Part shown: positions 1 through 6,323 of the stretch, piece after piece | How positions within the stretch are numbered: position 1 is the stretch's first letter | How the letters are laid out: each line of letters starts with the position of its first letter | Assembly (NCBI GenBank): GCA_016931875.1 | Contig: JAFGDX010000106.1 | Coordinates: forward strand, 1 to 8,453 | DNA: 8,453 nt | Reading direction: 5' to 3' | Source: Prolixibacteraceae bacterium | Lineage (GTDB): Bacteria; Bacteroidota; Bacteroidia; Bacteroidales; Prolixibacteraceae | Notes under the pieces: generated by a model | What the model was told of the DNA's origin: nothing | The model's input: the letters and a program-made list of their open reading frames with translations, nothing else | The model's database searches: none | Translations under genes and position numbers: made by a program

Positions 1-45
1 CATTTTTACTACCTGAAAAACAAACAAAAATAAATCAATATAAAA

Positions 46-1056
46 ATGAAAAACAATCGAAACAATCTGTTAACCAAAACCCTCTGCTGCAGAATAAGTT
101 TAGTATTACTGTTCTCAGTTTGTTTTTTACCACACTCAGCTTTTGCTCAGTCAGCAACAGAAAAACAAACCAATGCTGAGAAACTGGGATTTGACAAAGG
201 AAAGAAAATCTTGCTCCTTCACTGCGATGATGCCGGAATGTGCGAAGAAGCCAACATTGCCGTTCAAACCTATTCATTAAAAGAGCACATTCAGTCGGCT
301 GCGGTTATGATGCCATGCCCAAATGCCAGCGAAATGGTTGAATGGGCCATAAATCATCCAAAGGCCGATATCGGTGTTCACCTGACGCTCACCAGCGAAT
401 GGAAAAATTACAGGTGGGGGCCGGTCACCCATCCCGCAAAAGTTCCCGGACTAATCGATCCCGAAGGAAAACTTTGGCATGATGTGCCCGAGGTGGTAAT
501 GCATGCCAGCGCAGAAGAAGTTAAAACCGAGATTCGCGCTCAAATCGATAAGATGATAAACCTGGGATATCGCCCGTCGCACATTGACACACACATGGGA
601 ACTCTTTACGGTTCAGAAGAATACGTAAAAGTTTTTCTGGAAACCGCTGAAGAATATAACATTCCGGCCAACGCCATCGATTTGTCCGATCCGGAAGTAA
701 GGGCTTTCTATCAAAAAGCCGGCTACCCCATTACTGATGAAGTGGTTGAAATGCTGGCAGGTTACAAACTTCCCAAACTCGATAATTTTGGAAGCGTTCC
801 GGGTGGAAAAACGTATGAAGAAAAAAGAGAAAATTTTTTCAACCTTGTAAACTCGCTTAAACCCGGATTAACTGAAATTATTTTCCATCCGTCCATCGAA
901 ACAGAAAACCTGAAAAGTATTACCAACTCGTGGCAACAACGTGTGTGGGAAGCCGAAATGTTTTCGGACCCGGTAGTTTTGGAATTCTTTAAAACCAACC
1001 ATATCCAGTTAACTACCTGGACAGAAATTATGGAACGGTTTGAAAATTCAAAATAG
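46..1056 (+). CDS. Exported YdjC/ChbG-family carbohydrate deacetylase
   Basis: This 336-residue protein is probably a periplasmic, metal-dependent deacetylase acting on N-acetylated (oligo)saccharides, as in the YdjC/ChbG family. A hydrophobic segment (about residues 17-34) ending in AFA before Gln35 looks like a type I signal peptide. Visible family motifs are HCDDAG (59-64), HLTLTSEW (112-119), HIDTHMGT (179-186) and a late HP (281-282). By analogy with characterised members, Asp62, His112 and His183 should hold the metal and Asp61 should be the base. Length is somewhat above cytoplasmic ChbG (about 250) because of the signal peptide and an insert around 205-260. The ATG at 46 is chosen because the signal peptide follows directly; the leader is A-rich with no Shine-Dalgarno sequence, usual in Bacteroidota. 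It is convergent with the neighbouring cluster, so it is transcribed separately. The family is confident; the substrate is unknown. Confidence 0.9.
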   Translation: MKNNRNNLLTKTLCCRISLVLLFSVCFLPHSAFAQSATEKQTNAEKLGFDKGKKILLLHCDDAGMCEEANIAVQTYSLKEHIQSAAVMMPCPNASEMVEWAINHPKADIGVHLTLTSEWKNYRWGPVTHPAKVPGLIDPEGKLWHDVPEVVMHASAEEVKTEIRAQIDKMINLGYRPSHIDTHMGTLYGSEEYVKVFLETAEEYNIPANAIDLSDPEVRAFYQKAGYPITDEVVEMLAGYKLPKLDNFGSVPGGKTYEEKRENFFNLVNSLKPGLTEIIFHPSIETENLKSITNSWQQRVWEAEMFSDPVVLEFFKTNHIQLTTWTEIMERFENSK

Positions 1057-1134
1057 AAACTTTTGAATTTATATTCTGAACCAAAAAGTAGAATTAGAAA
1101 AGCAATGGCCGGAAGGAAAATAGTTTTTAACCGA

Positions 1135-2322
1135 TTACTTTATTTTATCCGGATTTAGAACAACATGTTTGATTGATTTTCGCGTTTCACCGTTATTTGC
1201 CGAATAGGTAACATGCAGCAATCCATCGGCAGTTTGAATAAGGCAGGGATATGAATAACTCCCCCCGCCCTGTTTGGGATCGTTCTCGAGGTATTCTTTC
1301 CATTTCCAGGTTTCGCCTTCATCATCGGAAAGCATCAGAACCAGGCGGTATCTGCCATCTTCAATATCATTTCCCACAAAAGCCCAGCGGCCATCTTTTA
1401 ACACCAGAATTTCAACACTGGCGGTGTTCGGAATATCCGTTTTTTCCGAGTATGACCAGCTTTCGCCATTGTTCTTCGAAATACTTTTATGAACACGGGG
1501 CGGTGCATCGCCGCTGTCGCGCATAAAAGCAACAATGTCGCCATTTTTTTTCACAGCAAGGGCGGGTTGAATCGGGCCGCGACCCACAATGGGTTTCGAA
1601 GGCCGCCACGTTTCGCCGCCATCATCAGAAATAGCGCAAATTGAAAAATTATACCCGTCGGAATACAGGGGAAGAATTATCCGGCCGCTTTCCAGAATGA
1701 GCGGCTTTATTCGGGTCATCCAGCCAATACTGCGGTTCACCTTATTTTTACTGGCTGAAATTATCAATTCATCGTAAAGCGGGGCGTAACCTGCCCAGCC
1801 GTGATTCAGTTCGGGCATTTGGGCAAACTTCTCCTCTACTTCTTTTTCAAACTCATCGCCGGGTTTAAGCAAAATATTATCCTGCCATTCCCAAACCGGA
1901 GCCCCGGGTTCACTGTAATTTGTTGTGGTGCGGGTGCGTAAAACGGAACCTTCCCACATATTTCCCTGCACGGCAATCCACACCAAAAAAAGTTTTTGTT
2001 CATTATTCAGAAAAAGCACAGGGTTACAATCGGGCAATCCCGGTGTGTCGGCCAATACAAAAGGTTTTTCCCAAATAGTTTTTCCTTTTTGAAGCCGCGA
2101 TCCCATAATTCGTACATCGTCTGATTTCCGTTCACCGCTTCCCTGAAACCAGCAGGCCAAAAAATCGCCGTTGGGAAGCGCCGTCAAACTGCTGCCGTGC
2201 GAATGCTCCGATTGTGGCGCAAAAATAAATTCTTCACTCACAATGGAATTATAACTGTTTTTCTTTTGAGCAAAAAGGTTTGCAACAGAAAACAACAAGA
2301 CAACAACTAAAATTTTTTTCAT
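1135..2322 (-). CDS. Exported sialidase-like BNR/Asp-box beta-propeller protein
   Basis: This 395-residue protein resembles the BNR_2 (PF13088) sialidase-like family, a six-bladed propeller fold of secreted glycoside hydrolases and related proteins. Residues 1-18 form a signal peptide (hydrophobic core, LFA before Gln19). Asp-box motifs of the form S-x-D-x-G-x-T-W are seen at 232-239 and 332-339, an Asn-bearing version at 282-289, and a degenerate one at 374-381. The N-terminal HGSSLTALPNGDFLACWF stretch (42-59) and the late SYPCLIQ / IKHVVLN stretches (357-363, 384-390) are typical of this subgroup, which is often annotated exo-alpha-sialidase without proof. I see no RIP motif, the usual source of the first arginine of the sialidase triad, so true sialidase activity is doubtful. 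It may act on another sugar or be a lyase or binding protein. It starts 9 bases after the transporter gene and is the last gene of the leftward cluster. Confidence 0.87.
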   Translation of the reverse strand: MKKILVVVLLFSVANLFAQKKNSYNSIVSEEFIFAPQSEHSHGSSLTALPNGDFLACWFQGSGERKSDDVRIMGSRLQKGKTIWEKPFVLADTPGLPDCNPVLFLNNEQKLFLVWIAVQGNMWEGSVLRTRTTTNYSEPGAPVWEWQDNILLKPGDEFEKEVEEKFAQMPELNHGWAGYAPLYDELIISASKNKVNRSIGWMTRIKPLILESGRIILPLYSDGYNFSICAISDDGGETWRPSKPIVGRGPIQPALAVKKNGDIVAFMRDSGDAPPRVHKSISKNNGESWSYSEKTDIPNTASVEILVLKDGRWAFVGNDIEDGRYRLVLMLSDDEGETWKWKEYLENDPKQGGGSYSYPCLIQTADGLLHVTYSANNGETRKSIKHVVLNPDKIK

Positions 2323-2331
2323 CAGTAAATT

Positions 2332-3483
2332 CTAATTTTTACGCACATAAAACGATACTCCAAGAATATACAACATACAAGCACCAACCACCAAAATGCT
2401 TGCCAGCGGAGATACTGCGGTGCTTACAAAACCCATAACCGGCGGAATAAAAGCCCCGCCGGAAACGGCCATTATCAGCAACCCCGAAATTTCGTTGGCA
2501 CGGTCGGGCATTTTTTCCAGCGCCAGCGAAAATATTATCGGGAACATATTTCCGGCTCCCAGACCGATGACAAAAATAGAAGCCATTGCCAAAACGTAGG
2601 TAGGCGCAACAAATACACCAACCACCCCGGCAAGTGAAATCGATGCAACCAGAAAAAGGAAACGCCGTGACTGAATCCAGTTGAGCACAATGGCGCCGGT
2701 TAACCGTGCTATTGTTTCGCCGGCAAAAAACAGGCTGATTCCAATGGCAGCTTTTTCAAGTGTCAATCCGTATTTGGCAATAAGTACGGTGGTTATATTG
2801 GTATTAACAGCCACTTCGGCACCCACAATCAAAAAAATGGAAAGCGCCATAAAAGCTATAAAACGATTTTTCAAAAGACCAAAACAGGAGGCAAATGTGG
2901 CAGGAGCCCTTTCCGGCTTCGATTCGGTAACCGGGGTTGCAGCCAGCCAAATGGTTGCCAAAACCGAGGTGATACCGTAAACGGCAAAAACCAGCCGCCA
3001 ATCGCCAAACTGCACGGCCAGAAAAGTGGCAATCAGTGGCCCGGCAAACGAAACCATTGCCTTCACAAATTGAGAGGTGCTCAGGTAACTGGCCAGTTTT
3101 GCCGCCGGAGAAACATCCTGCAACAGCGGATTGGCCGAAACCTGTATGATGGTGTTTCCAATTCCCAAAAGAATAAAGGAGATAAACATCATGGTAAACG
3201 AATAATTTACAAAAGGAAGCCCCAGTCCCAGCGCCTGCAAAACCATGCCTGTATTTAGCATATTTCGCTTTCCCACCTTGTCCTGTAAAATTCCAACAGG
3301 TACCGATAGCACAAAAAACCACAACAATACCATCATGGGCAGAAACTGGGCAACAAAATCGCTTACCTCAAAATCCTGCTTGATGTAGCCTACCGCAACG
3401 CCAATAATATCAACAAAGCCCATTACAATAAAAGAGAAAAAAACCGGCAGCAACTTTCGCCATTGTGTTTTTTGTGTTGTCAT
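2332..3483 (-). CDS. MFS sugar transporter, FucP/FHS-like
   Basis: This 383-residue inner-membrane protein has about 12 hydrophobic helices (roughly 11-33, 46-68, 75-93, 96-118, 137-159, 163-182, 206-228, 242-266, 275-293, 296-318, 331-353, 358-378). The long hydrophilic stretch at 183-205 is the usual central loop. The MFS motif A, GILQDKVGKR, lies at 64-73 between helices 2 and 3. The segments GIGNTIIQVSANPLLQ (107-122) and GNMFPIIFSLALE (311-323), and a Gly/Pro-rich run SGGAFIPPVMG (341-351), recall the fucose/glucose/galactose-proton symporters of the FHS family, common beside Bacteroidota glycan-use genes. It most likely imports a mono- or disaccharide released by the neighbouring exported enzymes. 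The exact sugar cannot be read from sequence. The ATG is preceded by an A-rich leader without Shine-Dalgarno sequence; the 44-base gap to the upstream gene shows no clear promoter. Confidence 0.9.
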   Translation of the reverse strand: MTTQKTQWRKLLPVFFSFIVMGFVDIIGVAVGYIKQDFEVSDFVAQFLPMMVLLWFFVLSVPVGILQDKVGKRNMLNTGMVLQALGLGLPFVNYSFTMMFISFILLGIGNTIIQVSANPLLQDVSPAAKLASYLSTSQFVKAMVSFAGPLIATFLAVQFGDWRLVFAVYGITSVLATIWLAATPVTESKPERAPATFASCFGLLKNRFIAFMALSIFLIVGAEVAVNTNITTVLIAKYGLTLEKAAIGISLFFAGETIARLTGAIVLNWIQSRRFLFLVASISLAGVVGVFVAPTYVLAMASIFVIGLGAGNMFPIIFSLALEKMPDRANEISGLLIMAVSGGAFIPPVMGFVSTAVSPLASILVVGACMLYILGVSFYVRKN

Positions 3484-3527
3484 TTTTTGATTTTTTTAAA
3501 GTTTTATTGGTTTCAAATTTATTTCAT

Positions 3528-4502
3528 TTATTGGAATGAATCAGGAAACGCACATTCATCGAATTTTTTGCCGGTTCCTTCCCGAATCCAGGTATCAAAC
3601 TGCCGTTTTCCTTCTTTCAAAACAATTACCCGCCCACCAAGGGCAGGTTTTTTCTGGTTCCTTGTTTTTGATGCCCTTCCGTATGCCAAAGCAATATCAT
3701 AATAATTTACAATATAATCGTTATAATGGTCGTGCCCAACAAATGTACCCATTACATCGCCACATTCAAGCATGGCGGCAAACATTCCGGTATTAATTTC
3801 GGGGCAACAAACGGTTTCTCTTTTTTTACCAAATTTCACAGCTTTTTTATTGTTCCAGGCCAAGTCGTATTCAGGTAGCGGAATATGAAAAAAAGCCAGT
3901 GCCGGATAGGTTTTTCCACCGTTTTCGTTTGTGAATCCGGTACTTTTTTTACGATACCAGTCCACCTGTTTGTGTGTAAACCAGCCCCAGCCACCAACCA
4001 AAGGTTTTAATGTACTGTATGCATTCGAATCCATAAAATAAAGCAAAGCTTCGGTTTTATCACTTTTCCCGGAAAGAGGCAAAACAAAATTTGAATTTCC
4101 GTCGGTTTCACCCGTATCGGCATTTAAACACATGGGACGGTTCTGAAGAAAATCAGCCAGTTCTTTTCGTGAAAAATTGTTTTCCGAGTCATGATTTCCA
4201 AAAACCATTACCCAGGGTACCCCGGTTTCTTTAAATACTTTTTCAAAATGCTGAAATCCTTCCTGCGGATCATCGGCTGTTACAATGTCGCCCGTTAAAA
4301 CCACCAAATCAGGTTTTTCTGTGTCAATAATTTTTTGCAAAGCAGGAAAAATATCCAGGTTTTGGCCTTTTTGAATATTTACATGTGTATCGGTAAACTG
4401 AAGGATTTTAAATTCACCCTGTTCATCAAATCTGAGGGGTTTGTTGTTTTGAGCACTTGCCCCGCACACAACAAGCAGCAAAAGCATGATTAAAATTTTC
4501 AT
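3528..4502 (-). CDS. Exported calcineurin-type metallophosphoesterase (Dcr2/PAP28-like)
   Basis: This 324-residue protein is predicted to be a periplasmic phosphatase or phosphodiesterase with a two-metal centre. A short signal peptide (residues 1-17, ending ASA before Gln18) is clear; the Cys13 within it is preceded by VV, so it is not a good lipobox. All metallophosphoesterase motifs are present in order: DTH (38-40), GD (71-72), GNHD (102-105), a His at 206 in FFHIPLPEY, and GHDH (256-259). The sequence FKILQFTDTH near the mature N-terminus and VFGNHDSE resemble the Dcr2/PAP28-like branch seen in fungi, plants and Bacteroidota. It starts just 3 bases after the upstream phosphoesterase lipoprotein stop, so the two are surely cotranscribed and perhaps translationally coupled. 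The two proteins are only distantly alike, so this is not a recent duplication. The substrate is unknown; a sugar phosphate or glycan phosphodiester is suggested by context only. Confidence 0.9.
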   Translation of the reverse strand: MKILIMLLLLVVCGASAQNNKPLRFDEQGEFKILQFTDTHVNIQKGQNLDIFPALQKIIDTEKPDLVVLTGDIVTADDPQEGFQHFEKVFKETGVPWVMVFGNHDSENNFSRKELADFLQNRPMCLNADTGETDGNSNFVLPLSGKSDKTEALLYFMDSNAYSTLKPLVGGWGWFTHKQVDWYRKKSTGFTNENGGKTYPALAFFHIPLPEYDLAWNNKKAVKFGKKRETVCCPEINTGMFAAMLECGDVMGTFVGHDHYNDYIVNYYDIALAYGRASKTRNQKKPALGGRVIVLKEGKRQFDTWIREGTGKKFDECAFPDSFQ

Positions 4503-4505
4503 GTT

Positions 4506-6281
4506 CTATTTTTTCAGGGTGAATGTGTCGGCAACCGTTTTGTTTGAATCAATGGCGAAATAGGAAAGCTGATTTCCTTCCACTTTCAGATACTGATAAA
4601 ACTGTCCTTCCATTTTTCTTGTTTCGGCATAAGGTTCATCGGTATAATCTTCGGTTTTGGAAGGAATTCCGATGGAAATGATGTAGGCAGTCCCATCGTT
4701 GTAGGAATCAGTCACTTCACCGTTTTTCATTGGTTTTGAACGCATGTAGTAATGAATATGCCCGCCAAAAACCATGTCAACATGGTATTTATCAAATACA
4801 GGTACCCACTCTTTCTGAATATCAAAATAAGGTTCTTCCCAATTGTAGGGAGGAAAATGAAAAACTGCAAATTTCCAGGTGGCATCCGAATTTTTTAGCT
4901 GCTCTTCTATCCATTCGGTTTGCTTTTCAACCGGTGAAGTGGCATCAATCATCAGAAACAAGGCATTTTTATAAGTGAATGAATAGGTTTGTTCGGCATT
5001 GATTTCCGCAGGTCCGTTTTTTGGATAGCTAAACATATCACGGTACATTCTTGCCCCCAACCCAAGGCGGTTGTCATGATTTCCGGGCACACACATCAAA
5101 GGCCGCTGACTGATAATATTGGCCGAATATGCAAACAGGTCATCCCACTGATTGCGGTACAAACCATCGCTTACCAAATCACCGGCAATGGTAAAAAATG
5201 CTGCATCCGGGTGGTCTGCAAACGCCGTGTTTGCCAGTTCGCCCCATTGGGGTGAAAAATGTGTGTCGCCAAACCAGATGAATGAAAATGAATCGCTGCT
5301 GTTTTCGGTGGTAAACGTATAATCCTCGTTCCACTCATTTTGCGGGGCAATCTGATACTCGTAAGTTGTTCCTGGTTTCAGGTTACGCAATTGTGCTGTA
5401 AACCGATTGCAAAAGCGGTCGTTCATTAATCTTAAGTCCTCCATTACATATTTTTCAGCTTCCACCGAAAACATTTCGCTGCTGCCCTTTTCCCAGTAAA
5501 CCACACTGCCCGAATTTACGGAAGTACCGGTTCGCCACTGAATATCAATTCCGGTGGCAGGGTCTGAACTCCAGGTAAGCATAACCTGATCGGGAACCCC
5601 GGACGAAGGATGTTCTGTTTTTCGGAACGCCCCAACCAAATGCGTTTCAACGCCCCGTCCGCGAATGGTTGTCAACAGTTTTTGGCCTCTCAATTCAGCG
5701 GGTACGCCTTCCAAAACCAGTTCATCCCAGTCGTGATAAGTAAATGCCCCGTCATCCATGATGCCGACATATTGATTTTCAGGAAAAAAATTGCTCAAAA
5801 CCAAATCATCGTCCTTGTTTTGAGGGCCAACACAAACAAAATAGTGCAACCCGTAATTTTCAAATCCGTTTATCCCAAGCCCCACTTTTCCGGCGTTAAA
5901 CTGCTTTTGCCAGATTTCATAGGTGGTCATTTCATTCTGCAGGGTCATATTGGTTTTTTTGAAACCACTCTCCTCCAGCCAAAACGGAATGATTTTTTGT
6001 TTTACACTTCGCATTACCGAAACCGTAACCGGAACATTTGCATCAAACATCCAGTGGTTGGTTGCCAAAACCTCCTTTTCTTGTTCAGAAAACATGGCAA
6101 GCGCCTGTTCATTGGTTAATGCTGCGAGTTGGTCTTCGCTGCGGGTTTTATACAATTCAGTGATAGCGCTGTCGATTACACTTTCAACGGATGTGCCATT
6201 TTCATGAACCACTGTTTTACAGGAAGAAATAACAGCAACAAAAACAAGCAGTTTTAAACTCAGATTTACTAATCGGTACAT
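4506..6281 (-). CDS. Lipoprotein with PAP-like fibronectin-III domain and metallophosphoesterase domain
   Basis: This 591-residue protein is a predicted lipoprotein phosphoesterase. Residues 1-20 are a signal sequence with lipobox ISSC, giving lipidated Cys21; the following residues (KTVV) lack the acidic export signal of surface lipoproteins, so a periplasm-facing anchor is likely. Residues about 25-220 form a region I cannot assign. Residues about 226-327 resemble the N-terminal fibronectin-III-like domain of purple acid phosphatases (VMLTWSSDP, LKPGTTYEYQI). The catalytic domain (about 333-575) carries GDTH (338-341), GDLVSDG (367-373), GNHD (400-403), His475 in VFHFPPY and GGHIH (506-510). 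In purple acid phosphatases the second motif is GDxxY with a metal-binding tyrosine; here that place is Ser371, and the first motif is DxH rather than DxG, so the site looks like an ordinary di-metal phosphoesterase. A Shine-Dalgarno-like AAAGGA precedes the ATG. Confidence 0.9.
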   Translation of the reverse strand: MYRLVNLSLKLLVFVAVISSCKTVVHENGTSVESVIDSAITELYKTRSEDQLAALTNEQALAMFSEQEKEVLATNHWMFDANVPVTVSVMRSVKQKIIPFWLEESGFKKTNMTLQNEMTTYEIWQKQFNAGKVGLGINGFENYGLHYFVCVGPQNKDDDLVLSNFFPENQYVGIMDDGAFTYHDWDELVLEGVPAELRGQKLLTTIRGRGVETHLVGAFRKTEHPSSGVPDQVMLTWSSDPATGIDIQWRTGTSVNSGSVVYWEKGSSEMFSVEAEKYVMEDLRLMNDRFCNRFTAQLRNLKPGTTYEYQIAPQNEWNEDYTFTTENSSDSFSFIWFGDTHFSPQWGELANTAFADHPDAAFFTIAGDLVSDGLYRNQWDDLFAYSANIISQRPLMCVPGNHDNRLGLGARMYRDMFSYPKNGPAEINAEQTYSFTYKNALFLMIDATSPVEKQTEWIEEQLKNSDATWKFAVFHFPPYNWEEPYFDIQKEWVPVFDKYHVDMVFGGHIHYYMRSKPMKNGEVTDSYNDGTAYIISIGIPSKTEDYTDEPYAETRKMEGQFYQYLKVEGNQLSYFAIDSNKTVADTFTLKK

Positions 6282-6287
6282 AAAAAT

Positions 6288-6293
6288 TCCTTT
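6288..6293 (-). promoter_or_regulatory. Shine-Dalgarno-like site of the lipoprotein phosphoesterase gene
   Basis: On the minus strand AAAGGA lies 6 bases before the ATG at 6281. The other five genes either lack such a site or have their start outside the window, so this gene may be translated more strongly within the operon. It is a short A-rich match and could be chance. Confidence 0.4.
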
Positions 6294-6323
6294 CTATTAT
6301 TGTTTAAGTGCTAAAGTTTCGGG

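Noticed and set aside
1..45. CAT at 1-3 as the start codon of a divergent leftward gene, or a promoter for the deacetylase gene
   Set aside because: Only three bases of such a gene would be in view, and the 45 bases lack TTTG or TAnnTTTG promoter elements, so neither can be supported.
1057..1134. Bidirectional terminator between the convergent genes
   Set aside because: Only imperfect pairing is visible (for example CTTTTGAATT near 1060 with AATTAGAAAAG near 1092) with a long loop and AT-only stem; it does not meet the look of a terminator.
2804..3322. A 172-codon minus-strand open frame inside the transporter gene
   Set aside because: It lies wholly within the MFS coding region in another frame, its Cys/Gly/His-rich product resembles no protein, and the MFS frame has all expected helices and motifs.
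3484..3527. Internal promoter before the transporter gene
   Set aside because: The AT-rich gap contains one TTTG on the minus strand but no TAnnTTTG at the right distance.
5610..6119. A 169-codon plus-strand open frame opposite the phosphoesterase lipoprotein
   Set aside because: It is antisense to a well-supported coding region and gives a product without recognisable domains or a sensible start context.
3528..6281. Recent tandem duplication of the two phosphoesterase genes
   Set aside because: They share only the short family motifs; lengths, domain layout and sequences between motifs differ throughout.
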